Source: an uncultured Alistipes sp.
Lineage (GTDB): Bacteria > Bacteroidota > Bacteroidia > Bacteroidales > UBA932
NCBI GenBank assembly: GCA_900544195.1
Contig: UQUJ01000008.1
Location: 1 to 60,643 of the forward strand
Reading direction: 5' to 3'
Length of the DNA: 60,643 nucleotides
This document shows, piece by piece, positions 25,495 to 33,891 of this stretch. The position numbers and the translations under genes are program-made. Under the pieces are notes generated by a model. The model was not told the origin of the DNA. It worked only from the letters and a program-made list of their open reading frames with translations, and did no database searches. The first letter of the stretch is position 1; each line of letters opens with the position of its first letter.

Positions 25495-28464
25495 ATGAAC
25501 TTAAAGAAATTCATCACTTTTGTCGCCGGCGTCATGTCGGCTTTTTCTTTGGCTTTCGCCCAGGGAGGCGGCACGGTCACATTGTCGCTTACGGATTCCT
25601 CCACCGGGGAGGCGGTCGGATTCGCGACCGTTTCCATCACAAAACCAGGCAATACAAAACCCTACAAGTATGCCTTGAGTGACGACAAGGGAAAGACGGT
25701 TTTTGACAAGGTCGCCGCCGGGAAATATGTCCTGAAGGCGGAACTTCTTGGCTACAAGCCTCTGACCAAGGATATTGAGGTCAAGGGAAAGCTGGATTTG
25801 GGAGCTTTGAAGATGGAGCCTGACAAGCAGGTGCTGGACGCCGCAAGCGTCTCCGCCGCCGGCAACCCGATCGTGATTAAGAAAGACACCATTGAATATA
25901 ACGCCTCGTCTTTCAAGACGACCGAGAACGATGTCTTGGAGGATCTGTTGAAGAAGCTTCCGGGCGTGGAGGTTTCCGAGGATGGAACCGTCACTGCGAA
26001 CGGTCAGACAATCAGCAGGATAACAATTGACGGCAAGACATTCTTCCTTGACGACCCACAGCTTGCGTCCAAGAATATTCCCGCGAAGATCATCGACAAG
26101 GTGAAGGTCGTGGAGAAGAAGTCCGAGCAGGCTGAGTTCACCGGCATCGATGACGGCAACGATGAGACGATAATCGACCTCTCCATTCAGAAGGGAATGA
26201 TGAACGGCCTCTTCGGTAATGTTATGGCCGGAGCGGGACACGATGTCCGCAAGCAGGTCTCTGGCTCCGAACTCTCATCCGGGAACGGTGACTGGCGTTA
26301 CCAAGGAGCCGGTTTCCTGGGACGTTTCACGGATAAGAACCAACTCAGCGTGGTGATCAACGGCAACAACACCAACAACCGTGGATTCAATGATCTGGCC
26401 GGAAGTATGATGCAGGGAATGCGCGGAGGTGGCGGTGGAATGGGCCGCGGCAGCCGTGGCTGGGGACCAGGCAACGGAATCACGACTTCCTGGATGGGTG
26501 GTCTGAACGGCAACACGTCTTTGTTCGACGGCAAGATGAATCTGGGCGGCAATTACCTCTACAATAACAACGAGACTTATGTGGAGGAAGAAAGCCGGAA
26601 GATCACCTATCTTGATGACCACAATCTTATCTACAACAACAAGGGATCCAACACGACCAATTCCGACGGCCATCGTTTCGGAGTCCGTCTTGAGCATAAG
26701 TTCTCGGAGAACACCTCGATTCTTTTCCAGCCTCAGGTCAGCTTCGGCAACGGAGATTTCAATGAAATCTCGGAGTTTTCCACTTTGACCGAGAGAAACG
26801 GTGTGGCATCGCGGACCAACGAAGGTTTCACAAGTAACACTGGCTCGAATAACAACTGGAGGACAAATGGTTTCTTCCTTTTCCGGCAGAAACTCGGCAA
26901 GGCTGGCAGAACCCTCTCTTTCAACGCGCGTTACAACTTCAGCGGGAATGACATGGATGGATTCAACCAGTCTCTTACAAGGACTTTCGATGAGTTCGAG
27001 ACCGCTTCGGATTCCATCATCAACCAGCGTTACAACCAAGAGCAGAACTCTCAGTCATTGAGTGGACGATTGACCTATACCGAACCTCTCGGCAAGGGAT
27101 TCTTCGTAGAGGCCAACTATGAGGCATCGTGGAACCGGAGCACTTCCACAAAGAACACTTACGACAGCGGGGTGGTTTCGGACTTCGGGGCCTCAAATCT
27201 CGTCTATAATCCTAATGGGGAAGTACTTAATGATGTGTATTCCAGTGAGATTGTCAACCGCTATGTCAACCAGACCATCGGAGCCAACTTCGTCTACCAG
27301 AAGGACAAGCTTCGCGCTCAGGCCGGTGTGAGCGCCAACCCGACCGATACCCATAATGAGACCACCGGCTTTGACACCTATGACAACCACGTTTTGAACT
27401 GGGCTCCTCAGGCCATGCTGTGGTACGACATAGATGACAACACCAATGTGCGTGGGTTCTATTTCGGCCGCTCGCAGCAACCGTCGGTAAGCCAACTCAT
27501 GAGGGTTCCTGACAACACAAATCCGTTGAGTGTCTCTTTCGGCAACATGTACCTTGAACCGTATTTCAACCATAGTTTCAGGAGTGATTTCCGTCATACC
27601 AACAAGAAAAATTTCCTTTCTGTTAACGCCGGTCTCGACGGTGGAATAGTTAAGAATCCGATTGTGAACGCGCAGTGGTACGGGACAAACGGAGCGCAAT
27701 ATTCCATTCCTGTCAATGGAAAGGACTCCTACAACGGCAGCTTCCGAATCATGTTGAACTCGCCTATAGCGAAGTCCAACTTCAGTGTGTTCCTGATGTC
27801 CAGGGCAAGTTATTCCAAGTCATCGTCTTATGTGGGTTCTTCCTCATTCGATATGGGCAAATACTACAAAGGTGACAATTATGATGCGGAGAACTTCCTC
27901 GCCGACAAGTTCCTTGAGGATTTCCACTCGCTTGACTTCACTCTGAACAACCTTCAGACAGTCGGTCTCATGGAGAGACTTCGTCTTACTTACCGCAATG
28001 ACGTTGTGGAACTTACCGCCGGTGGCCGCACCAGGATGTCAAAGTCCTGGTACACGATCGCCAACCAGTCCACGAACGCGACTTGGAGCAATCAGGTGAC
28101 CGCATCGATGAACTGGACCGTCCCCGGCGGTCTCGGAATAGTGGCTGACGGCAACTACAATTGGTACAATGGCTACACCACTGATCAGGGAACCCAACTG
28201 ATTCTGAACGCCAAGATCACCAAGATGCTGTTCAAGGACAAATTCACCCTTGCCCTGAACGCCTATGACATTCTTGATCAGGCCAAGAATCTCTCGGTGT
28301 CAGATTCTTCGAACTATCACACGGAGACTTTGAACAACACCCTCGGCCGCTACATCGTGGTCTCCCTGACCTACCGCTTCGGCAACTTCGGTGGCAAAGG
28401 TGGCCGCCGCATGGGTCCGGGCATGGGACGTGGCCCGATGGGTCCTCCGCCTCCAAGAACGTAA
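25495..28464 (+). CDS. Outer-membrane beta-barrel protein, TonB-receptor-like
   Basis: A 989-residue protein with a signal peptide (to about AFAQ, 23). It has an N-terminal carboxypeptidase-regulatory-like sandwich (LTDSSTGEAVGFATVSI), a plug-like region (DVLEDLLKKLPGVEV, GQTISRITIDGK) and a long C-terminal barrel of the OMP_b-brl_3 type. It lacks an evident SusD partner. Two Gly/Met/Arg-rich stretches stand out: one at about 300-325 (MRGGGGGMGRGSRGWG) and the C-terminal tail (RRMGPGMGRGPMGPPPP). The tail extends past the usual final beta-strand. Substrate unknown. Ends before a hairpin terminator at 28494-28534. Confidence 0.85.
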   Translation: MNLKKFITFVAGVMSAFSLAFAQGGGTVTLSLTDSSTGEAVGFATVSITKPGNTKPYKYALSDDKGKTVFDKVAAGKYVLKAELLGYKPLTKDIEVKGKLDLGALKMEPDKQVLDAASVSAAGNPIVIKKDTIEYNASSFKTTENDVLEDLLKKLPGVEVSEDGTVTANGQTISRITIDGKTFFLDDPQLASKNIPAKIIDKVKVVEKKSEQAEFTGIDDGNDETIIDLSIQKGMMNGLFGNVMAGAGHDVRKQVSGSELSSGNGDWRYQGAGFLGRFTDKNQLSVVINGNNTNNRGFNDLAGSMMQGMRGGGGGMGRGSRGWGPGNGITTSWMGGLNGNTSLFDGKMNLGGNYLYNNNETYVEEESRKITYLDDHNLIYNNKGSNTTNSDGHRFGVRLEHKFSENTSILFQPQVSFGNGDFNEISEFSTLTERNGVASRTNEGFTSNTGSNNNWRTNGFFLFRQKLGKAGRTLSFNARYNFSGNDMDGFNQSLTRTFDEFETASDSIINQRYNQEQNSQSLSGRLTYTEPLGKGFFVEANYEASWNRSTSTKNTYDSGVVSDFGASNLVYNPNGEVLNDVYSSEIVNRYVNQTIGANFVYQKDKLRAQAGVSANPTDTHNETTGFDTYDNHVLNWAPQAMLWYDIDDNTNVRGFYFGRSQQPSVSQLMRVPDNTNPLSVSFGNMYLEPYFNHSFRSDFRHTNKKNFLSVNAGLDGGIVKNPIVNAQWYGTNGAQYSIPVNGKDSYNGSFRIMLNSPIAKSNFSVFLMSRASYSKSSSYVGSSSFDMGKYYKGDNYDAENFLADKFLEDFHSLDFTLNNLQTVGLMERLRLTYRNDVVELTAGGRTRMSKSWYTIANQSTNATWSNQVTASMNWTVPGGLGIVADGNYNWYNGYTTDQGTQLILNAKITKMLFKDKFTLALNAYDILDQAKNLSVSDSSNYHTETLNNTLGRYIVVSLTYRFGNFGGKGGRRMGPGMGRGPMGPPPPRT

Positions 28465-28493
28465 ACTGTTTGACTGTTATAGGTTCATCCAGA

Positions 28494-28534
28494 ATTCCCG
28501 GTATTGCCATTGTGGGCACCGCCGGGAGTTTTTT
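28494..28534 (+). terminator. Terminator after beta-barrel gene
   Basis: Imperfect stem ATTCCCGGT...ATTGCC with GGC...ACCGCCGGGAGT, followed by TTTTTT. Confidence 0.75.
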
Positions 28535-28550
28535 GTGTAGTAATTCTCAA

Positions 28551-28717
28551 CTTAGTAACCTTCAAAAAATAACCTGCCTCATCTTAAGGAATCTTTTCGG
28601 TCTATATCTGTTTTCTCATCAGTCATGTGCCACCGGCACACTCCTTCTTCGAAAATAGATCTATCCTCGAAAATATTCTCTTAATCTGAGGCAACTTATT
28701 TTTTTCATGTTACTTAG
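28551..28717 (+). repeat. Palindromic intergenic repeat, copy C
   Basis: Plus-strand copy, 167 bp, and the best example of the symmetry. The start CTTAGTAACCTTCAAAAAAT and the reverse complement of the end, CTAAGTAACATGAAAAAAAT, match over most of about 40 bases (continuing with TGCCTCA and TTAAG). The hairpin core TGTGCCACCGGCACA is at 28626-28640. Confidence 0.8.
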
Positions 28718-28957
28718 AAGCAGTTTTGAATTGTTTGTTTGAAGGTTAAGAGCAAGCTCTTCCCCTGCTGCTCACCTTGGCAATCCGAACAAGTTCGATT
28801 GCCCTCGGTTCGGGCACTGGGTTGAGAGTGAAAAACTTCAGTTTCGACCGCTTATTCCAAGGAAGATAGCGGTGCTGTCTGACTGAGGAAGCGGGAAGAA
28901 AAAGAAGATTTTTTCACCTCAAAGAACATTACAAACAATTCAAAACAGCTTCTTAGT
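28712..28957. mobile_element. MITE-like element with 27-bp terminal inverted repeats
   Basis: Left terminus ACTTAGAAGCAGTTTTGAAT... (28712-28738) and right terminus ending ...TTCAAAACAGCTTCTTAGT (28931-28957) are inverted repeats with two or three mismatches. The 246-bp interior has no credible gene but has hairpins (AAGAGC-AA-GCTCTT, and GGCAATC/GATTGCC around CGAAC-AA-GTTCG). Its left end matches 60588-60643 and its right end matches 1-59. It is best read as a non-autonomous relative of a larger element whose copies lie at the window ends. Confidence 0.7.
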
Positions 28958-29124
28958 GATGCTGTTCCGGAGAGAACACAATACTCCACGTAATAAGTTG
29001 TCGTGTAAAAAATATGGTTGCATCACCTTGTTATTATGATACATTATTCGCCGTCCATAGAGGGGGCGGCACCCTTGTTTTTGATTGGTGGGTGAGTCAT
29101 GTCACCCGGAATGGAAACCGACCG

Positions 29125-29493
29125 CTAAAGACGCAGCTTCCGCAGTGTCGGCAGGGAATGTCTTTGCACGTTAAGATGACAGAACGCCTTTGATTCAAGA
29201 ATCCTGAAATCAAGCTCTGTCCTGCGCGCGCCCCTGCACGGACTGCCGGAAGCACCGGTGACTGTGCGGGTTACTGTCTGTCCTTCGGCCGTCGGGCTTG
29301 TCAGGCAGACTGTGTTGAACTTTATGAAGTAATGTTCAGATTGGTTCTGATCAGTAAGGCTGTCCGTGGAAGTCAGAACGGCTGTCTCATTGTTGTCCGG
29401 TTCCGCAAAGAAATTGTCCCGCAGCCCTTGGCAGAAGAATGCGAGAGCCACAAGAACAATGGAAACCATGCAGAATCTGACAAATGACCTCAT
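29125..29493 (-). CDS. Small membrane-anchored protein of unknown function
   Basis: 122 residues, not recognised. The N-terminus has one hydrophobic segment (about 9-23, MVSIVLVALAFFCQG) after a basic start, giving a signal anchor or signal peptide. The rest is polar, with a Ser/Thr-rich stretch (about 38-50) and a basic C-terminal tail. It follows the methyltransferase gene on the same strand after 5 bases, so it is probably translated from the same message. It could be a chance ORF, but the spacing and signal segment favour a real gene. Confidence 0.5.
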   Translation of the reverse strand: MRSFVRFCMVSIVLVALAFFCQGLRDNFFAEPDNNETAVLTSTDSLTDQNQSEHYFIKFNTVCLTSPTAEGQTVTRTVTGASGSPCRGARRTELDFRILESKAFCHLNVQRHSLPTLRKLRL

Positions 29494-29498
29494 CGCCT

Positions 29499-30407
29499 CT
29501 ACCTCCTAAGTCTTACGAATATGCTCAGCGGCAGATTCTTTCCGAACCTGTCCATGATCACCAGCTCCCCGGACTCAAGCGCAGTGTCTGACGTCAGTCC
29601 GAAAGCCTGGCGGACAACGGTCTCGCCCAGGATGGCCGAGAATCCGTTGGAGTAAAGATTCAGAACGAGGAAACTGTTCTCCGGAGCAAGTATCTTTCCC
29701 ACTGTCTTCATCATGTCGAAAAGGCACTCGTCCAGCTTCCACTTCTCGCCGTCCGGGCCGTGACCGTAGGCCGGAGGGTCGAGGATGATCCCCTGATAGA
29801 GATTGCCTCGTCTGGCCTCGCGGCCTGCGAACTTCATCGCATCCTCCACCACCCAGCGGATGTCCCGGAGGCCGCTGCGATCCTGATTCTCATGCGCCCA
29901 GGTGACAACCTGACGCACGGAGTCCAGATGCGTGACATCAGCTCCGGCGCACTTTGCCGCCAGCGAGGCCGCTCCCGTGTAGGCGAACAGATTCAGGACC
30001 TTAGGGCGTGAGCCTGTCTTCGCGGCGATGTCCGATGTCTGTCTGAATATGTAGTCCCAATTGGCGGCCTGCTCCGGGAAGACCCCCACGTGCTTGAATG
30101 ACGTGAGTCCCAGCCTGAGGCTGAACTTCGGCCCGCCGTTATAGCGGATCCACCACTGATCCGGCATATTCCTAAGCCTTTCCCACGTTCCGCTGTCTTC
30201 TTTCCCGGCCTTGCCGAATCCGGCTCCTGGCGTGAAGCGGGTGTGGGCGAGCCTGTTCCACTCCGCGTCGCTCATGCTCTTGTCCCACAAGGCCTTAGGC
30301 TCCGGGCGCGCAAGAACATATTCACCGAACCTCTCAAGCTTCGCACCCCTCCCGGAGTCCAGAAGCTCGTAGTCCTTCCAATTCTGTGGAACATACTCGA
30401 TTGTCAT
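29499..30407 (-). CDS. RlmI-like class I SAM-dependent methyltransferase
   Basis: A 302-residue methyltransferase from ATG 30407, resembling the 23S rRNA cytosine methyltransferase RlmI family in its catalytic half. The SAM-binding motif is VLNLFAYTGAASLAAKCAGA, an acidic loop follows (HLDSVRQVVTWAHEN), and the catalytic-loop motif IILDPPAYGHG is clear. The N-terminal PUA-type domain of E. coli RlmI is replaced by a shorter beta-rich region. An in-frame ATG at 30443 would put the promoter box 30414-30421 inside the gene, so 30407 is preferred. Target RNA position cannot be deduced. Confidence 0.82.
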   Translation of the reverse strand: MTIEYVPQNWKDYELLDSGRGAKLERFGEYVLARPEPKALWDKSMSDAEWNRLAHTRFTPGAGFGKAGKEDSGTWERLRNMPDQWWIRYNGGPKFSLRLGLTSFKHVGVFPEQAANWDYIFRQTSDIAAKTGSRPKVLNLFAYTGAASLAAKCAGADVTHLDSVRQVVTWAHENQDRSGLRDIRWVVEDAMKFAGREARRGNLYQGIILDPPAYGHGPDGEKWKLDECLFDMMKTVGKILAPENSFLVLNLYSNGFSAILGETVVRQAFGLTSDTALESGELVIMDRFGKNLPLSIFVRLRR

Positions 30408-30413
30408 AGCATG

Positions 30414-30421
30414 CAAAGATA
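30414..30421 (-). promoter_or_regulatory. -7 box of the methyltransferase gene
   Basis: On the minus strand TATCTTTG (complement of CAAAGATA) ends only 6 bases before ATG 30407. Bacteroidota transcripts start about that far downstream of this box, so the message may be leaderless. Confidence 0.55.
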
Positions 30422-30507
30422 GGAAAAATATGGCCTTTTCCACCCTCCTGCTGTGCGATTTAATCGTTATAGTCGTATATGCTGATGCCCAATCCGCTGA
30501 ATTTTAC

Positions 30508-30515
30508 TATATTTG
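30508..30515 (+). promoter_or_regulatory. -7 box for pgk
   Basis: TATATTTG, a full match to TAnnTTTG, ends 39 bases before the pgk ATG. No good -33 TTTG was seen. Confidence 0.6.
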
Positions 30516-30554
30516 CGTCCGGAAATAAGCTAACAATTTTTAAATAATACCGTT

Positions 30555-31808
30555 ATGCAACAGCACATTGACACCTACGACTTCAAAGGTAAGAAGGCAA
30601 TTGTCAGAGTGGACTTCAACGTTCCGCTCGATGAGAATTTCAACATCACGGACGACACCCGCATCCGCGCGGCTCTCCCTACGCTCAAGAAAGTGCTCGC
30701 CGAGGGTGGTTCCCTCATTCTTATGTCCCACCTCGGACGTCCAAAGGGAGTTGATCCTAAGTTCTCCCTCAAGCATATTCTCGCCCACGTCTCCGAGTGC
30801 CTCGGAGTTCCGGTGCAGTTCGCCGATGACTGCCAGAAGGCTGACGAACAGGCCGCCGCGCTCAAGCCAGGTGAGGTTCTGATGCTTGAGAACCTGCGTT
30901 TCTACGCTGAGGAGGAAGGCAAGCCGAGAGGACTCGCCGCCGATGCATCAGACGAGGAGAAGGCAGAGGCCAAGAAGGCCGTGAAGGCAAGCCAGAAGGA
31001 GTTCGTGAAGAAGCTCGCTTCCTACGCCGACTGCTACATCAACGATGCTTTCGGCACGGCTCACAGGGCTCACGCCTCGACCGCGCTGATCGCCGCCTAT
31101 TTCCCGAATGACAAGATGTTCGGCTACCTGATGGAGAAAGAGGTCAAGGCCATCGAGAACGTTCTGAAGAACGCCCAGCGTCCTTTCACCGCCATCATCG
31201 GAGGTTCGAAGGTCTCCAGCAAGCTTGGGGTGATCAAGAATCTGCTTGACAAGGTTGACAACCTGATCATCGGCGGAGGAATGGGCTACACCTTCATCAA
31301 GGCCCAGGGCGGCCACATCGGAAAGTCTCTCCATGAGGACGAGCTTATGCCGGACGCTCTTGAGATTATGAAAGAGGCTAAGGAGAAGGGTGTAAATCTT
31401 TCTCTTTCAGTCGCTACGGTTTCAGGCCAGGAGTTCAGCAACGACACTCCTCGCAAGACATTCGACATATTCAACATTCCTGATGACTGGGAGGGAATGG
31501 ACGCTTCAGAGGCTTCCCTTGAGAACTGGAAGAAGATCATCCTCGCTTCCAAGACCATCCTTTGGAATGGCCCTGTCGGAGTGTTCGAGCTTCCTAACTT
31601 CGCTCACGGAACAGAGAAGATCGCCGAGTTCGTGGCCGAGGCCACCCAGAACGGAGCCTACTCTCTCGTCGGTGGCGGCGACTCAGTGGCGGCTGTCACA
31701 AAGCTCGGTTTCGCCGACAAGGTCAGCTACGTGTCCACAGGTGGCGGAGCCATGCTGGAGGCCATCGAGGGCAAGGATCTTCCTGGCATCGCCGCTATCC
31801 GCGACTAG
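30555..31808 (+). CDS. pgk: Phosphoglycerate kinase
   Basis: Glycolytic enzyme moving phosphate between 1,3-bisphosphoglycerate and ADP. 417 residues, normal length. Family blocks include VRVDFNVPLD (18-27), SHLGRPKG (about 56-63), the hinge region with FTAIIGGSKVSSKLGV, and the nucleotide-binding GGGDSVAAV near the C-terminus. Monocistronic by appearance, followed by a GC-rich hairpin at 31828-31862. Confidence 0.97.
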   Translation: MQQHIDTYDFKGKKAIVRVDFNVPLDENFNITDDTRIRAALPTLKKVLAEGGSLILMSHLGRPKGVDPKFSLKHILAHVSECLGVPVQFADDCQKADEQAAALKPGEVLMLENLRFYAEEEGKPRGLAADASDEEKAEAKKAVKASQKEFVKKLASYADCYINDAFGTAHRAHASTALIAAYFPNDKMFGYLMEKEVKAIENVLKNAQRPFTAIIGGSKVSSKLGVIKNLLDKVDNLIIGGGMGYTFIKAQGGHIGKSLHEDELMPDALEIMKEAKEKGVNLSLSVATVSGQEFSNDTPRKTFDIFNIPDDWEGMDASEASLENWKKIILASKTILWNGPVGVFELPNFAHGTEKIAEFVAEATQNGAYSLVGGGDSVAAVTKLGFADKVSYVSTGGGAMLEAIEGKDLPGIAAIRD

Positions 31809-31827
31809 CCGGCGGCGCGACCGTCAG

Positions 31828-31862
31828 CGCCCCTTCCTCTAAATTTCTCGGGCGAAGGGGCG
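31828..31862 (+). terminator. Possible terminator after pgk
   Basis: CGCCCCTTC (31828-31836) and GAAGGGGCG (31854-31862) form a perfect 9-bp stem, but there is no T run directly after it. Confidence 0.45.
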
Positions 31863-31882
31863 TAAGAATCGCAGATTTTATG

Positions 31883-31890
31883 TAAGTTTG
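31883..31890 (+). promoter_or_regulatory. -7 box for lgt
   Basis: TAAGTTTG matches TAnnTTTG and lies 22 bases upstream of the lgt ATG. Confidence 0.6.
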
Positions 31891-31912
31891 TACGAAAAGT
31901 GATTTTTAGGTT

Positions 31913-32797
31913 ATGGATCTTCTGTTCGTACATTGGAATATGAATCCGGAGATATTCAGGATCGGATCGTTCGCCGTAAGGTGGTATGGTCTCCTGTTTG
32001 TTTCCGGTTTCGTTATTGGCTACTGGATGTTCGCGAGGTTCTTCAAGAGGGAAAAGGTCAACGAGGCCCTTCTTGATCCGCTTCTGTACACATTGCTGAT
32101 AGGTACTCTTGTGGGAGCCCGTCTCGGGCATTGCATATTCTACCAGCCGGACTATTATTTCGGCTCCTGGAAAGGTTTCCTTGAGATCTTCGCCGTCTGG
32201 CACGGAGGACTCGCCAGCCACGGGGGGGCGCTGATGCTGCTCCTGTGCATGTGGTGGTTCGCGGGCAGGTACGGGAAGAAGAACCACATCGATTTTCTGT
32301 GGATTCTGGATCATCTGGCCATAGCCGTGGCGTTCGCCGCGACATTCATCAGGCTCGGAAACCTTTGCAACTCCGAGATATACGGCGATGTTACGAACCT
32401 TCCGTGGGGATTCATCTTCGAGCGCAGGGGAGAGACAGAGCCGAAGCATCCGACGCAGATCTACGAGGCTCTGAGCTATCTGATCCTCGGTGTCGGGCTG
32501 TTGTGGCTCTATGTCAAGAAGCTGGACAAGATGTACAGGGGTTCCTTCATAGGAATATTCTTCATTGTCTGCTTCGGGATGCGTTTCCTCATAGAGTTCA
32601 TCAAGGAGCCGCAGGTGGATTTCGAGAACGCGATGGTTCTGGACATGGGACAGTGGCTGAGCATTCCGTTTGTCCTTCTGGGCATCGGACTCCTGGTCTA
32701 TTCCTATAAGAAGAAGATTCCCGCCGCGGCGGTCATCCCCGACACCAAGCCCAAAAAGTCCGAGCCCACCCACTACGCCAAGAGTCTTAACGGATAG
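31913..32797 (+). CDS. lgt: Prolipoprotein diacylglyceryl transferase
   Basis: Inner-membrane enzyme that attaches diacylglycerol to the lipobox cysteine of prolipoproteins, the first step for all the lipoproteins encoded in this window. 294 residues with seven or so hydrophobic segments. The conserved WHGGLASHGG loop (about 97-106) and the LGNLCNSEIYG and HPTQIYE segments are present. It has its own -7 box and is followed by a cluster of three small hairpins before the HAD gene. Confidence 0.96.
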   Translation: MDLLFVHWNMNPEIFRIGSFAVRWYGLLFVSGFVIGYWMFARFFKREKVNEALLDPLLYTLLIGTLVGARLGHCIFYQPDYYFGSWKGFLEIFAVWHGGLASHGGALMLLLCMWWFAGRYGKKNHIDFLWILDHLAIAVAFAATFIRLGNLCNSEIYGDVTNLPWGFIFERRGETEPKHPTQIYEALSYLILGVGLLWLYVKKLDKMYRGSFIGIFFIVCFGMRFLIEFIKEPQVDFENAMVLDMGQWLSIPFVLLGIGLLVYSYKKKIPAAAVIPDTKPKKSEPTHYAKSLNG

Positions 32798-32825
32798 ACA
32801 CTCGGAGCGAAGCGACGCAAGGGGT

Positions 32826-32875
32826 CTGGGGAATCCGGTCCCCAGTGCCCCCACCGGGGGCTGTCACGCAGTGAC
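32826..32875. repeat. Three consecutive GC-rich hairpins
   Basis: CTGGGGA/TCCCCAG (32826-32845), GCCCCC/GGGGGC (32847-32861) and GTCAC/GTGAC (32863-32875) follow one another between lgt and the HAD gene. They may terminate lgt or protect a 3' end. Confidence 0.6.
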
Positions 32876-32944
32876 TGGGGGGTGGATGGTATGGTTAGTT
32901 TTGTATGGTTGAATAATGAGATGGCATTATTTTGATGCAATAGG

Positions 32945-33721
32945 ATGATAAAAGCGATATTTTTCGACATTGACGGCACCCTCGTGAGTTTCAAGACTCA
33001 CCGGATGTCCGAGAATCTTAAGGAGAGACTTCATGAGCTTCAGGCCAAGGGCGTGAAGCTTTTCATTTCAAGTGGACGGGCAAGGCTGGTGATGAACAAT
33101 CTGGACGGCTTTCCGTTCGACGGCTATGTGGCGATGAACGGGGCGGAGACGACTCTTGGCGGGGAAGTGATTGACAGTCACCCGCTTCCTGAGGCGACTT
33201 CCCTTCAGGTGGCCGAAATCGCTGAGCGGGAGAAGGTGTCCTGCTGGGTGTTCGCCGACAACGTGGCGGGGATCAACCATGCAAGCCCGCAGGCGATGGA
33301 GATCGCAGAGATGATCAACCTGCGCCCGCCTTGCTTCCTTGACCTCCGGCAGGTCGCGGAGAATCACACGGTCTATGAATATACCATATTCTTTGATGAC
33401 GAACAGGCGCGAAGGCTGCTTTATCCGGTGCTGAAGAATGTCTCCTACACCCGCTGGCACCCTTATTTTCTGGACATTGTGCCGGAAGGCCTGTCAAAAT
33501 CCTACGGCGCGGCGCGCATCCTTGAGCGCATCGGCGTGACACGCGAGGAGTGCATGGCGTTCGGCGACGGAGGCAACGACATCCCGATCATTGAATATGC
33601 CGGGATCGGTGTCGCGATGGGCAATGCCACCGACGATGTGAAGGCCGCCGCGGACTATGTCACTGACACTGTCGATGAGGATGGAGTTGTCACCGCGCTT
33701 GAGCGTTTTGGCGTACTATAG
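32945..33721 (+). CDS. HAD-superfamily (Cof-type) phosphatase
   Basis: 258-residue cytosolic hydrolase of the HAD-IIB class. Motif I FFDIDGTLV has the nucleophile Asp8 and Asp10. Motif II lies in LFISSGRAR, and motif IV is GDGGNDIPII, with the lysine of LSKSYGAARI serving as motif III. Such enzymes dephosphorylate sugar phosphates or cofactors; the substrate is not predictable. Ends at a terminator at 33789-33822. Confidence 0.88.
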   Translation: MIKAIFFDIDGTLVSFKTHRMSENLKERLHELQAKGVKLFISSGRARLVMNNLDGFPFDGYVAMNGAETTLGGEVIDSHPLPEATSLQVAEIAEREKVSCWVFADNVAGINHASPQAMEIAEMINLRPPCFLDLRQVAENHTVYEYTIFFDDEQARRLLYPVLKNVSYTRWHPYFLDIVPEGLSKSYGAARILERIGVTREECMAFGDGGNDIPIIEYAGIGVAMGNATDDVKAAADYVTDTVDEDGVVTALERFGVL

Positions 33722-33788
33722 GAAACTTGGAAATTTTTTAAGTTTTTCGGTACATCGTTTTATTTTATTGAAAATAAATGACTTGATT

Positions 33789-33822
33789 AATCCGCTGCTT
33801 TTTTGGCTGGCGGATTTTTTTT
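33789..33822 (+). terminator. Terminator after HAD phosphatase gene
   Basis: AATCCGC (33789-33795) pairs with GCGGATT (33810-33816) and is followed by a long T run. Confidence 0.8.
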
Positions 33823-33891
33823 ATTATATTGCTTGAAAAATGACGGTTTTGCATAGCATTTGCAGAATGGCTTGACGCAATTATAGAGATT

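Larger units (their letters stand above)
28465..29124. other. Repeat nest without genes
   Basis: Holds, in order, the terminator (28494-28534), palindromic repeat copy C (28551-28717), a 246-bp TIR-bounded element (28712-28957) and about 165 bases (28958-29124) in which nothing was recognised. The minus-strand small membrane protein gene ends at 29125. Confidence 0.75.

Noticed and set aside
28958..29124. Small gene between the MITE-like element and the membrane protein gene
   Set aside because: No open frame with start, length and context that would support a protein.
31805..32854. 349-codon open frame antisense to lgt
   Set aside because: Shadow of lgt codon usage; hydrophilic product without recognisable domains.
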